The notes below the pieces were generated by a model that did no database searches, was not told the origin of the DNA, and was given only the letters and a program-made list of their open reading frames with translations. A program made the position numbers and the translations under genes. Positions 9,779 through 20,318 of a stretch of DNA of 64,000 bases are shown here, one piece after another. Source of the DNA: Microcyclosporella mali. Its lineage: Eukaryota > Ascomycota > Dothideomycetes > Mycosphaerellales > Mycosphaerellaceae. Numbering within the stretch: the stretch's first letter is position 1; every line of letters begins with the position of its first letter. Location: the NCBI GenBank assembly GCA_002785985.1, contig NHNU01000017.1:496001-560000 (forward strand). The letters run 5' to 3'.

Positions 9779-10434
9779 ACAGCATCTACGAGAAAAGAGG
9801 AGAGAAGTTGGTGGATACGGGAAAGACGAAGCTTAAGTGAACGATTCGGGAGGCGCCAGTCAATGCGCAGCTGACGTAGGACATTTTGGCCAACATTGGC
9901 GCGCCGGCAAGCATGAGACATCTCTGCCTCGTCTGTGGATATAAACGCAACCGAAGCGGTAGCCCTTCAGCAACATATACCAATTCCGCACGTGAAAGAT
10001 TTGATCTGTGGTGATTCTGAGAAAGAGTCTCGCTCGTGAAGGCCGCCCCAAGAAATTGATGCCTGATTCCTGCCTTGCAATCAAACTTCCACGCTTGGGC
10101 CACCTTCACGCGACCTCTCGACTTTCAGTTCTGTGCCAGCAATTCTTCTTCAAACAGACACTCACTTTCCTTCACCCACTTTCCACGACTCGAATTCCCA
10201 CCACCATACCTGTTGCAATCGCGCTGCTCGAAGACACTCCCGCGATCACACTTTGGCACCCGAGCAAAGCCTTCACAGATGACTACGACCATAATCCACT
10301 GCACCGCATAAGCTGCAGCTTGCGCTTCGCAAAGAGCTGCAGCGCCGACCTCTCCACTTATCCCAAATCGGCACTCAACATCACCTTCGAATCACTCGTG
10401 CGCGGTCGCCTCTACAGATACTACAACACCCTTC
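9779..10434. promoter_or_regulatory. Divergent intergenic region, alpha/beta hydrolase / RING protein
   Basis: 656 bp hold both promoters. The part nearest the RING gene is pyrimidine-rich (near 10120-10200, CTTTCCTTCACCCACTTTCC). Short open frames on both strands show no domain and were left out. Confidence 0.45.
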
Positions 10435-13400
10435 ATGGCTGCGGCTAACCTCCTCGATCCTCCGCTTCTGGAGCTTGGACGGTACATGTCCCACACTCCC
10501 GTGAACTGCTTGCAAGATCGCTAATAGTCTGTTAGGTCAATGGCCATCGATGCGATTCCCGAGAAGTTGCGCTGTGCAACTTGTGATAAGCTCGCGACGA
10601 ACGCCTTCAAGCTAGCGTGCTGCGACAGCACCATCTGCGACAACTGTGAGTGCCGTCTACGTTGCAGCCATCAGGCCAACGCGTCTGACTCGTCGTCAGG
10701 CCAACAAAACATTTCCGGCGATCAGTGTCAAGTGTGCATGCACTCGCCATTTTCAGCCGATACGATCCTTCCAGCCAAGCAGTTACGCACCACAGTCAAA
10801 GTCTTCCTCAAGACTGAAGCCAAGAAGCGAGGCATTGACCCTAAGACCGGCCAGAAGCTTGTCGCAGAGACACCAGTTGTCGAATCTGTAGAACAGGCGG
10901 AACCCACAACCGTGCCTGCGGCGGCGGCTGAGGTCCCTGTCCATGCAGATCTTACTCCTGCTCCCGCGAATGCAGAAGGTGCTGAATCTGGGACACCAGC
11001 TATCGACGGAGATGCAGCACTTGCAACGGAGGTAAGTCGAATCTTGTGCATCGCATGCGCAAACACAACGCTGACAGTACAAAGTTAAAAAACGATACCG
11101 CGGAGGCTGACGCGAAGCTAATTGACCAAGAGCAGGACGAGGAAGAGGATGATGACGATGATGACGATGATGTGATAATCACCACCGAGCGACCAGAGAT
11201 AGAGCAACAGCCGCAGCAGCAAGAACATGAACCTTTCGGTGAACAAAGCAATGGACATGAGCAAGGCGGCGAGCGCGCAGAGCAGAACGGTTCAGCCAAC
11301 GAGCAGCAAGACTTCGGCTTTAGCAACGGCAACATGAACAATATGATGAACAACATGGGTATGAACGGATTCAACCCGATGATGATGCAAAGCATGATGG
11401 GCCCAAACATGATGATGGGTAAGTTTCCACCCCGTGCGTTCACGCACTCTACAAAGCTGAGAAACGGTCAAGGCATGCCTCCAATGGGTATGGATCCTTC
11501 CATGATGTTCAATGGAAACTTCGGCGGTATGGCAGGCATGGATATGATGAACATGATGAATATGATGGGCGGCGGCTTTGGCAACATGGGCGGTATGGGC
11601 GGCGACTTTGGTGCAATGGGAGCACCTGGTTTCTCTCAGAATCAAGGAAACTACCAGATGCAATTCAATCAGGGCAACCCTCGCCACCAGAACTTTTCAT
11701 ATGATCGCGGCTATGGCCGTGGTTATGGCCGTGGATTCGGCAGAGGCAGCCGAGGTAATTTTCGTGGACGTGGAGGCTGGGGTTACCAGCAGAGCCACCA
11801 GTATGGTCCAAACCAGCAATATGGCCAAAACCAACCATTCAGTCAGAACCAGCAAGGCCCTCCCCAACAGAGCGGTGCCGACACCACTGACCAGCCAAGC
11901 CAGCGCCGTGGGTCACCCGTCTACGATGCAGGAACGGCGCCGGACGACGGACTGAAACAACATGAGGACCAAACGCAGGATTCAAATACACATGCCAATC
12001 AGAACGCGGCCACGGACACTAATGAGACAGGAGAAGCTACTAATGAGACAGATGAAAGCCAAGATCAAGGAGGTGTGGCATTGAATAGTCAGGAAAATCA
12101 AGGTAAGACTTCTCTCTGTCCAATTCCATATCAGTCGTTCTGACTGAATCAAAAAGGGGTCGAGTTTGATGGTGACCATGCCGAGATGCACGGCGATGCA
12201 GCGCCAGGCGCAGGCGCTACATACGAGTCGGGCGATCTTTCGCAACACAACGGATACGACAATGGATCACAATACCAGGAGCAATTTGGTGGTACCAACA
12301 ACTTTGCTGGGCGGGGTGGATTTCGTGGTCAGGGCGGGTACGGCTACGGAGGCAGAGATACAGATGTGACCGACCTGACGCCTGCTGCGGCACCACCTGC
12401 ACCACCTATTAACGCTCCTACTGGGCCCAAGGCTATGCGCCAAGGTCTCCCCAATACTGGCTGGGCGAGTAGAATGTCGAGCCAGACGAAGCCGACTCCT
12501 ACTCCAGTCCCAGAGCCAAAGTCATCTGTAGTCCCGCCAAGAGACGACATCAAAGATTCCGGTGATGGCCACGGAAATCGTGAGCGCTCACGTTCTCGAT
12601 CGTACTCCAGACGCCGTGAGGCGAAGCATCAGGAACGCGAGGACGACGGCTACGAATCTGAAGAGACTAGGGCTCGACGCAAGTCACGGGAGAGACGCAA
12701 GCGTAGGGAGGAGCGCTACGAAGACGACCGTGAAGATAGACCGAGCCGAAAACACCGCTCTCGTTCAGAGTCACGCACCGATGACAGCTCACGTCGCCGA
12801 CATCGTGATCATGGCGAGGAGTCCAAATCATCACGGTCTCATCGTGACAAGAGCAAAGACAGGCATCGCCGTCGTCATCGATCGCGGTCGCCTGGGAAGG
12901 AAGAAACCCAAGAAGACCATTCCCGACGCAAGAGCAAGTCGCATCATGAGCGCGATGCGGAATATGACGATCGTAAGGAAGCCCGTCGCAGTCGCAAGCA
13001 CTCACGCCGCGATGATGATGAGTACTACGCCGAAGATCGCAAAGATCGTACCCACCGTTCAAGTAAACATGAACGTTCCTCGCGTGACGGAGAACGCGAA
13101 CGCCCACGCCCAGTCATCGAGCCACCGTCTGATGAGCTTGGTTTCAAAATCAAAGGCTCCAAATCCGCCAAGGCAAACAAGGAGAGCATGGCTCCACCGT
13201 CCCGCGCGCAGGAGTCAGCGACTCCAACTACTCCGTCCGATCCCTACGCCGCGGAGCGAGCTCGTGCACAGCAGGAGCGTGAAACGAAAGAAGCTCAGAG
13301 GCGTATGTCTTCACAGTCCTCAACGCTTGGCAAGCGCGGACGTGAGAACGCCGAGGATGAGGTACTCGATGCGCCGAGAGGACCCAAGGGTGACCGCAAT

Positions 13401-13475
13401 CGCATCAAGAAGCGCAAAGAGAGACGCATTCAGTACAAATACGAGGATGAAGTGGAAGGAGATCGTTGGGGGTGA
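10435..13475 (+). CDS. RING-type zinc-finger protein with prion-like, RGG and RS-rich regions
   Basis: Six exons reconstructed: 10435-10481, 10536-10645, 10700-11031, 11085-11418, 11473-12102, 12157-13475; all joins keep frame and give 923 aa. Each intron is 53-54 nt with a branch-like CTGAC or CTAAT. The RING/U-box-like finger (residues 27-70: LRCATCDKLATNAF, ACCDSTICDNC, DQCQVCMHSPF) resembles that of RBBP6/Mpe1, but I see no DWNN domain or zinc knuckle. After it come a long acidic tract (EEED8), a Gln-rich part, a Met/Asn/Gly-rich prion-like region (MNNMMNNMGMN...), RGG/RGY repeats (RGYGRGYGRGFGRGSRG) and an Arg/Ser/Asp/His-rich domain of about 290 residues. Intron 4 is in frame and could be retained. 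The composition suggests an RNA-associated ubiquitin ligase in nuclear RNA processing (inference). Confidence 0.85.
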
Positions 13476-13955
13476 ACACTCATCCTACATCAAGCAGGTG
13501 GGCAGGTCGAAGCTGGGATACATTGGTATCAACGGAGGGACGCCTTGTACGGCCGTACGATGATTTTCGAGAACAGCCCAAGGGCTGTGCAGTCTTGAAA
13601 GCGATCACACCGGCATGGGCGTCATCTGCGTGTAACCACGTCTGCCACAAAAAAAATAAGTGTCTTGCAGAGGAATACTGCGGTCAATAAGCGAGAGAGA
13701 CCAACACATCATCAGCGCTCTGCTTTTACCAAGCGCTGCCACTACATAGTTACGAACGAAGCATTGCTTTGCGGCAGATGTATATAGCAGCATTACTGCG
13801 AAGCACAGAAAGACTAAACGCTGATCAAAACCTGAATACATCGTCACCGTGAATAATCATGTCCTCGTTATATGTATATGCTACTCGTTGAGAGAGTCTG
13901 GTATTATGAAAGGGATTGCGCTCCACACTCGCAAGTCTAATATCAACGCATCATC
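13476..13955. other. Convergent 3' region, RING gene / MTE1-like gene
   Basis: 480 bp holding the two 3' ends. Short open frames (for example 13605-13847 on the reverse strand) have no domain and overlap one another. I see nothing else. Confidence 0.5.
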
Positions 13956-16046
13956 TCACTGGAACGGCATTGAGACACCTCCACTCAGTCCAGCCGGTGG
14001 AGCCACAATCTCTTTTGCGGCTTCTCCTTCTGTTACACGCCACTTCTCTTCGTCCCAATCCGGTGGTCGCCAGGTAAACAGGTCAAAGGCCTCTCTTGTC
14101 CAGGGTCCCTGAGGCTCGGGTGAAGCGGATATTCTCGATCTGATGGGCTTCCGTGGAGCTTGAAAAGGCTTGCTCAGCATCACGGCGGAGGTGCCGTCAG
14201 CGGTCAAGTTAAGGCTGACAGACTTCGCAAGTGGGCGTTTAGGTTTTCCTGACCGTGCAATAGCGGGATCGGGTCTTCCGGCGGTTGGTGTGTTTTTGTG
14301 TGACTTCTTGGTAGGCGAAGGCGTGGGCGTGAACCCCACAGGAGCGCCTGGGATACGCCTTGACTTTGTAGCAGATGTGTGAACCTCAGAAACAGTCCTT
14401 CGTAAAGGACGCTCAGCCTGTTTCGCGGGATGTGGCGGTGGTGGATGATCCGGTAGATCCGCATCAGGAAACATTGTTCTTGAAGTAGCAACGTCAGGAG
14501 GAGCTGGCGGTAGCATCATGTCATCAAGACGCCTCAGTGCTATCGCTGTACTTTTGTGAGAGGTTAATGGGCGTATCTGAGGTTCAAGATTGCCGTCTTC
14601 TAGCTCGCTGAACGAGTCTTGACCGCTTAGTATCTCGATTGGCGCGGGAGCTTCCACAGTTGCGGATTGTAGTCGGGCAAGGCTAGTACTGCCCTTCTTC
14701 TGCTCAATCTTCGCCAGGCGTTCTTGCAGCTGCTCGCGAGCAGACTTTGGCCTCTTCCTGCGAGACTCATTCTCGGATTTGGCCGCGTCGAGTGAGTTGT
14801 CATTAGCAATATCTGTATATGCAGCCGAGATCTTCTTCGGCTTTCTCGCCATCTGTTCTTGACAGACGAGGGTTTTCTTTCTATGAGAAGTAGCCGCTAG
14901 GCGTAGTATTTGACCAGGTCTGCTGCTGGACAGCCTGGGTAGCTTTGAAGAAGTTGATCTCGATTGAAGCTGCCAAGACTCACGGGGCTCGGCAGCGGCG
15001 TCATTCTCCCTTCGCTCCCCAGCATGTCTCTCCGTAGAATTGGACTCCACTTCGAGTCGTTGAAGTGGTTGGCGCAGCTGTCCTTGTCGCGCCGAAGCCA
15101 GCACAGGTGCCCGTTCGTGGGCTGGAGTTCGCTGCATTTGTAGACCAGGTGAACTTGATGGCGGCATCGACTGTTGCATGTTCTTGACATTGTCGTTGCG
15201 GGGCGAAGACGGCGCAAGAGCTGCATCCGAAAAGCCTGGTAGGAAGGAGTCTTCGCTTACGTCGTCGTCGGATAGTTCGACAATGTCAGTCGTACCCAGT
15301 CTTTGCTGTCCGCCTAGTATGGCTTTCTTCTTGTGCTTCACAGAATCGACGGTACGCGCCCTGAGCGGAGACTGATTCTCCTTCACTGAGTTGCTAGCTT
15401 TTGTGGTCCTCTGAACACTCCATACAGCAGAATTGCCCATACGAGCTCTTTTTGGCGGTCTACCTTGCTCCCATCCTTCGTTCTCGAGGTCTATGACTTC
15501 TTGTCGTTCTTCAAAAGGTGACTTCTGTGGCAGGGTCGCCTTACCGATAGGACCTTTTGGCGTTCCCAGCAGTGCGTTCAGAGACCTGTGTTTCGGCTGC
15601 GAATTGGATCTTGACAGCGCGGTACATCTCTGCTGTACTGTAGGCATGTGCGGGGCTGGTGTCGTGCTGGCGCGGGCAGAGATTGTTTCTGTACCAGCTT
15701 TGGAAGCTTTCTTCGTGCTCTTTTTGAGCTCGGTAAGATCAGCCTCGACCTGGCCCACGCTGTCTCCCACCTCCACCTTGGCTCCATTTCGTTCCAAGGT
15801 TAGTTCATCGCCTTCTTGTATAGCCTCGTCTCCAGTCCAGTGCATGTCGCCGATGAAGTTTCTTGGCAAGTCATACACCATGACACGCTTGTTGAAGGTG
15901 TGGTAGCGCAGAAAGCCATCCTGCCACTTCTTCGCCTTCTTCTTGACATCGTGTGTGTAGAGGCAGTTGAACTCAAGAATGGGAGCGGTGTTCTGCGATT
16001 GTGGGACGGACAGCGACGGGGTATTGCGGTATACTGCAGCCGTCAT
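13956..16046 (-). CDS. MTE1/Dbl2/ZGRF1-N family (DUF2439) DNA-repair protein
   Basis: Single exon, 696 aa. The N-terminal domain (about residues 23-95: ILEFNCLYTHDVKKKAKKWQ, DGFLRYHTFNKRVMVYDLPR, NFIGDMHW) is the DUF2439 domain of budding-yeast Mte1, fission-yeast Dbl2 and the N-terminus of human ZGRF1. These proteins bind D-loops and work with Mph1/FANCM-type helicases in recombination and telomere maintenance. The remainder is basic, Ser/Pro-rich and probably disordered, as in relatives, with no helicase domain. The conserved ending WTREAFDLFTWRPPDWDEEK is also typical of ascomycete members. It is divergent with the NTF2-like gene, and the shared promoter has an ACGCGT element. Confidence 0.88.
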   Translation of the reverse strand: MTAAVYRNTPSLSVPQSQNTAPILEFNCLYTHDVKKKAKKWQDGFLRYHTFNKRVMVYDLPRNFIGDMHWTGDEAIQEGDELTLERNGAKVEVGDSVGQVEADLTELKKSTKKASKAGTETISARASTTPAPHMPTVQQRCTALSRSNSQPKHRSLNALLGTPKGPIGKATLPQKSPFEERQEVIDLENEGWEQGRPPKRARMGNSAVWSVQRTTKASNSVKENQSPLRARTVDSVKHKKKAILGGQQRLGTTDIVELSDDDVSEDSFLPGFSDAALAPSSPRNDNVKNMQQSMPPSSSPGLQMQRTPAHERAPVLASARQGQLRQPLQRLEVESNSTERHAGERRENDAAAEPRESWQLQSRSTSSKLPRLSSSRPGQILRLAATSHRKKTLVCQEQMARKPKKISAAYTDIANDNSLDAAKSENESRRKRPKSAREQLQERLAKIEQKKGSTSLARLQSATVEAPAPIEILSGQDSFSELEDGNLEPQIRPLTSHKSTAIALRRLDDMMLPPAPPDVATSRTMFPDADLPDHPPPPHPAKQAERPLRRTVSEVHTSATKSRRIPGAPVGFTPTPSPTKKSHKNTPTAGRPDPAIARSGKPKRPLAKSVSLNLTADGTSAVMLSKPFQAPRKPIRSRISASPEPQGPWTREAFDLFTWRPPDWDEEKWRVTEGEAAKEIVAPPAGLSGGVSMPFQ

Positions 16047-16246
16047 TGCGCTTTGATCGTAAGATCATGGTGTCTGGCGTGGACAGCGCAGTGTTCGGCT
16101 GATGATGTCGACGTCGCAGACATGAGGTTGACACGTCGCACGCGTCCGGGGCAAGCGCGAATCTATCAGGCAGTCACGGGACTAGCATCTATGTGCCCTC
16201 CCGTCGTACATCTTCTTTGCTTCTTCATCCTACCATTCCCCACAAA
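16047..16246. promoter_or_regulatory. Divergent promoter with ACGCGT (MCB-like) site at 16140-16145
   Basis: The 200 bp between MTE1-like (-) and the NTF2-like gene (+) must hold both promoters. ACGCGT at 16140-16145 is the core of the MluI cell-cycle box bound by MBF-type factors on S-phase genes, which would suit a recombination gene. A six-base site is expected by chance about every 4 kb, so this is suggestive only. Confidence 0.4.
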
Positions 16247-16789
16247 ATGGACAGGCCCCCCGGTGAGACTCTCAAATATCCCGTCGAGCTTCTACGGCCT
16301 CGAGAGTATTCACATTTGGCGAGACATGACGGCGACGCTCTACTACTAAGCCAACATGTCAATGTTGAGGTGAACGAAATCGTCGTTGAACTGTTGCGTC
16401 TAACGCAGAGGCACTACGACGCTGTCATCGCTCGAGACTTCTCGCCGGAATCTCCTATCTATCAAAACAAAGCACCCTGGTGGAAAGCAGAAGTTGGCAT
16501 GCTATCTGACTGCAGCTTGAACTTGGGCGAGTACATCGCGGAGTGGAAAGATCTTGCGCTTCGCCATCCTGCATACAGTATCTCTTTTGGTGCTCCGACC
16601 ATTGCTGATGTCGCGACTGTGGAAGTTCACAGCAGAGCTGGGACGGCAGAGATGTATGTCACCGCAGAAATTACTGGCATGCCCGATGGACTGGCAAGAC
16701 CCTTTGTGGGTGTGTTGAGCTGGAAAAAGATAAATGGGAACTGGGTGAGCACCAAATTCAGGACGCTGCCCGGAGTTCTCGAGCGCTGA
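16247..16789 (+). CDS. Hypothetical protein, possible NTF2-like fold
   Basis: Single exon, 180 aa from the ATG at 16247, chosen for its CACAAAATGG context; an in-frame ATG at 16193 would add 18 residues. The protein is compact and well-structured in composition (RHYDAVIARDFSPES, APWWKAEVGML, TAEMYVTAEITGMPDG, VGVLSWKKINGNWVSTKFR), alternating helices then strands ending in a W-containing strand as in SnoaL/NTF2-like proteins. No catalytic motif is visible and I do not recognise a named family, so the fold is an inference. It has no signal peptide. Confidence 0.7.
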   Translation: MDRPPGETLKYPVELLRPREYSHLARHDGDALLLSQHVNVEVNEIVVELLRLTQRHYDAVIARDFSPESPIYQNKAPWWKAEVGMLSDCSLNLGEYIAEWKDLALRHPAYSISFGAPTIADVATVEVHSRAGTAEMYVTAEITGMPDGLARPFVGVLSWKKINGNWVSTKFRTLPGVLER

Positions 16790-18042
16790 GACCTTATCAC
16801 ATTCATTTTCTGGGATCTAGTCAGGAGGGACGAGGGATGAGGGGTGGGGAGATAGGCACGAGAGACGGGGACGCACGAACGAAGGACGAACGAACAAGAA
16901 CGAAAGACGAACGAAGACGAACGAAAGACGAACGAAAACGAGCAAGAACGAGATGTATGATGAATGAGCCGGGGACAGACTAGGGGTAGAGAAACTATTG
17001 TTCTCTAGACAGATACTATGAACCTCTCCTGCCTGCTGAATCGTCCAGCACGGATCTTCACAAAGCTAGCGGACACTTAGCTGAGACTTGATTGGAGTCG
17101 TCAATCGGAGTGCGACGTCTGTTCCCCACCCGAACAGGATGCAGTACGCCGAACACTAGAGGAATTGCGTGTCGAAGTCGAATCATGTTTGCTTCGGAAG
17201 ACATTGGCAAATTTCACCTTATGTCTTGCCTCAATCTCACACAAACCTATCTCGGATTTTGATTGATTCGTCTTGCGTTCCGTCCACCTGCAAGAATGCC
17301 CTGGCCGAGTCACTCTTGGACCTCCAACAACAGGATATCGAGCAACTGACGTTTTTCACACGGTTTCCCAGATGAATCTAGAGCACTATCTCATGAGTCC
17401 CACCCCTTAAAGCGCATTCACTGTATTGCATGCTTTCTAGCCGCGTCTTAGACATGCACGGAGAACGGATGGACGTCCTACCTCGACATCTGATGTCATT
17501 TGCACACTACGACATGCATGCCATGACTACAGTGCTGACCACGATACGTTGATGGTCTTTCCGTTGCAACCATCGCTTGCAATCCGACTGAGCATTGCAC
17601 TGCATCTCCAAAAGCAGTCTGGCTTACCTGATATTCGAGTCAACAAAGACATGATCCTCCAGGTCATTGCTAGCGTATATACCAGGGTCTTGCACAAATC
17701 TAGCTTGAATTTTGACGACTGGCCGCAGCACGCTTGTTCGTCGGGTGTCTTTGTGCCCTGCATCTCTGGGCTTCCCTCAGACGTGATGCCAGAGGACCTA
17801 TGAGCTTTGCCTTTGACCGCTCTCCCGGGCAAGTCGCTTCATAGACACCTGTCCGTCCCGCTGCTCCCGTCCAACATGCGGTGAAGACAAAGTTTAATCC
17901 ATGGAATATGATAGGAGACGCTCGAAGTCCGGGAGAAAATCTGAAACGTACCATACTCTCTTGCAGCAAGCAGTCTTATGTAACTTGGACAACGAGCATG
18001 CCGTTTCTGCTGGACTTGACAGAAAACACGGTCCGTACTGCT
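16790..18042. other. Intergenic with purine repeat; promoter of N-acetyltransferase
   Basis: 1.25 kb with no supported gene. It contains the purine-rich ACGAACGAAAG tract (listed separately). Between 17100 and 18042 several open frames of 60-100 codons overlap on both strands without domains, and the final part should hold the N-acetyltransferase promoter. Confidence 0.45.
16857..16952 (+). repeat. Purine-rich microrepeat (ACGAACGAAAG family)
   Basis: About 95 bases of imperfect GACGAACGAAA / GGACGAACGAAC units, beginning with GACGGGGACGCACGAACG, about 70 bp 3' of the NTF2-like stop codon. The same motif, in reverse complement, occurs at 6329-6366 and in a relative at 23301-23356. Confidence 0.7.
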
Positions 18043-19161
18043 ATGCCCCAACGAACATACACGCCGGAGCAGATCGAGCAATTCTACAGACGTATCAACC
18101 TTCCGGCGATATGGAGACTCACGCTACAAGAAGCGAAGAACTGCATCGAGAGCGACGGAGCACTGGAGTATCTCACGACCTTGCAGCGCTACGCCTTGGC
18201 CAATATTCCATTCGAAAATCTGGAGTTGCATTACTCCCGAACTCAGAAGATAGACATTCATCCCGAGATTCTGTTCGACAAAATCGTGTGCCAAGGCACT
18301 GGTCGTGGTGGCTACTGCATGGAGAACAATCTTCTCTTTGCCACTGTATTGCGGACCCTAGGCTTCAAGCTGTTCTCTACTTGCGGCAGAATCAATTCTG
18401 CTGCTTCTCCAGACGGAGAAGTCGGTGGCAAGTCCTTCTACTATGGGTTCGGTCATATGATCAACATCGTCGGTAAGTCAAGACACTACGCTGTTCTCTG
18501 GTGATCGAATGACTCATGGAGAGCACATATCATGTCCCCAAATATACGCTCCTTGTGACGTTCTTCACTTCTGGAATCGTCCACCGGCAGAGTGACCATC
18601 TTGTTGATTTGTGCCCACGTAGTGCTTGGTAGAACTCGCTATGTGGTCGACATAGGATTTGGCGCTGGTGGTCCAACGAAGCCACTAGAACTGGAAGATG
18701 GCAAAGTCTTTCATTGTTCGGCACTCAGCAAACTCCGAATCAGGTTTGACGGCATACCTGAGAACGAGAGCGATAGTAAGCTCTGGATCCTGGAACGCAG
18801 ATCAACCACTTTTGATCAGTGGAGTTCACTCTACTGCTTCCCAGAAGTCGAATTTACCTATTCCGACTTTCTGTCCCTGAACGAGTTCCCCAGCACCAGC
18901 TACAAGAGCTTCTTCAAGCAGAAGATTTGCGTGGTACAGTTTATCCTGAGAGAGGATGGAGGCGACATCGTGGGCGAGAAGGTACTTTTAGAGACGACGG
19001 TGCATTGGCGGCTGCTTGGCGAGACGAAGAAGAAGCACATCAAGGCTCTTGCTTCTGAAGCCGAGCGAATAGAAGCCCTGGAGGAATGGTTTGGCATCAA
19101 GTTGGATGCGATGCAGCGGTCTGGGATCATCGGACTGCCCAGTGCGATAGACCATAGGTGA
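18043..19161 (+). CDS. Arylamine N-acetyltransferase (NAT)
   Basis: Two exons, 18043-18472 and 18623-19161, giving 322 aa. The enzyme moves an acyl group from acyl-CoA to arylamines, a xenobiotic detoxification step; some fungal members use malonyl-CoA. The Cys-His-Asp triad is visible: Cys92 in GRGGYCMENN, His138 in GHMINIV and Asp153 in YVVDIGFG. FENLELHY near residue 60 is also characteristic. The acceptor at 18622 was chosen because it gives the family spacing HMINIV-VLGRTR-YVVDIGFG; an alternative acceptor at 18592 would insert ten extra residues. The intron is 150 nt, longer than its neighbours. The start at 18043 (MPQRTYTPEQIEQFYRR) matches the usual N-terminus; upstream in-frame codons are not conserved. 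Confidence 0.9.
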
Positions 19162-19192
19162 AATGCATTGGATAGTCTGCTGATTTCACAGG

Positions 19193-19766
19193 TCATCGAT
19201 ACCGCACTTTCTGTCCACCTCGCGCTTCCATCTTCGCCTGCCTCTTGCTCTGACCAGCACCACCCGCGCTCGCTTGTCCCTCCGCACCACCACCCATCAT
19301 GCCTCCCATGCCCTGCCTGACACCGGTATACGTCGTGAACGCCAACCAACCACTATACGCCACAGGCACCAACATCAGCCACCATGCCCAGTCTCCCACC
19401 AAAGCTGCAAAGACCACATTGCCCCAAGTCCAGTAGACGACGTCCCACATCCATTCTGTCAGGCCTTTGGCTTCAAGGTCTTCGCCTGCACGCTTTAGAT
19501 CGCCATCTTGGTAGACAGGACGGGATCCTCGTTCGAACCAGAATTGGATGAGGAGCGCGGGGCCGTTGAGAAGGATGTAGCGAATGAAGCTGCGTTTGAA
19601 GACGAAGGAGGCGAGGAGGATATAGGTTGCGTTTACACTGAGGGCGATGAGGTGTGTGCGATTGAGAGTTGCAGTGTTCTTTTGGGCTAGTGTTTTCTTT
19701 GATTTCTGTTGAAAGGTTCAGATATAGCATACTGGGTAGTGAGTTCGGAGCACATACCTGAGCCAT
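19193..19766 (-). CDS. snd2: SND2/TMEM208 ER-targeting protein
   Basis: Two exons, 19758-19766 (only MAQ) and 19193-19705, separated by a 52-nt intron, giving 173 aa. Family members sit in the ER membrane and take part in the SRP-independent (SND) targeting route. The mature sequence opens KSKKTLAQKNTATLNRTHLI, followed by hydrophobic segments at about 27-45 and 50-65, then WMWDVVYWTWGNVVF and a further pair of membrane segments with WAWWLMLVPVAYSGWLAF. The tail is Gly/Met/Ala-rich and basic (QGMGGMMGGG, SKRQAKMEARGGQKVRYR), as usual. The very short first exon is easy to miss in automatic annotation. It is convergent with the NAT gene, 31 bp apart at stop codons. Confidence 0.92.
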
Positions 19767-20318
19767 TGTTAATAAGAGGTGTTGGGGAAGTGAGCGTGTG
19801 CATGTGCATGTGCCGAACCATTGACAGATTCGAAGATCGACGGGAGAGCATCTTGGCGGTGTTGGTGTGGGTCGGCGTGGTCGGCACGCGAGCAGCTCCG
19901 TCCGATGAGGCGGTCTGTGCGTGGGACTAGCCGTTGCGCCTTCCACCTCAAACTAAACAACCGCCAAAACATTGCCAGCATGCATACCTTATAATATCCA
20001 ACATACCCACCACGATCCCTTCCTTCGCACGTTGGAGTCCCTCGCACGCCAATATTCGCCTTGAACAGGACTTCCACACACCATGGGTCGGCATACCTCA
20101 TAGCATAAGCAGTCCCCGCCACGCATTTCGACAGCCGGCGTTACGAGTCACGAATCCCTAAACTGCACCTTCCTTGCACCACCACAACCTCGCCCTGTTC
20201 CGGCGCGAATGGACGGCAGGCATCCCTACTCTCTTCTTCTGGCGTGCACTCCAACCACGACTGGCGACGACGCATACGAGTAGCATTACTCGCCATATTC
20301 CGTGCGCCTACGCCTGCC
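19767..20318. promoter_or_regulatory. Divergent intergenic region, SND2 / CDC27
   Basis: 552 bp hold both promoters. A reverse-strand open frame (19769-20122) begins MAGTAYAMRYADPW and meets a GTATGC donor-like site, but no homologous family was recognised and it would abut SND2; it may be leader sequence. A CATGTGCATGTG-type short repeat lies near 19800. Confidence 0.45.

Noticed and set aside
18592..18622. Upstream acceptor in the NAT gene giving LLICAHV insertion
   Set aside because: The acceptor at 18622 restores the exact family spacing between the His and Asp motifs.
19769..20122. Reverse-strand open frame starting MAGTAYAMRYADPW, with a donor-like GTATGC
   Set aside because: No family recognised, downstream exon not conserved-looking, and it sits directly upstream of SND2 in what should be promoter/leader sequence.
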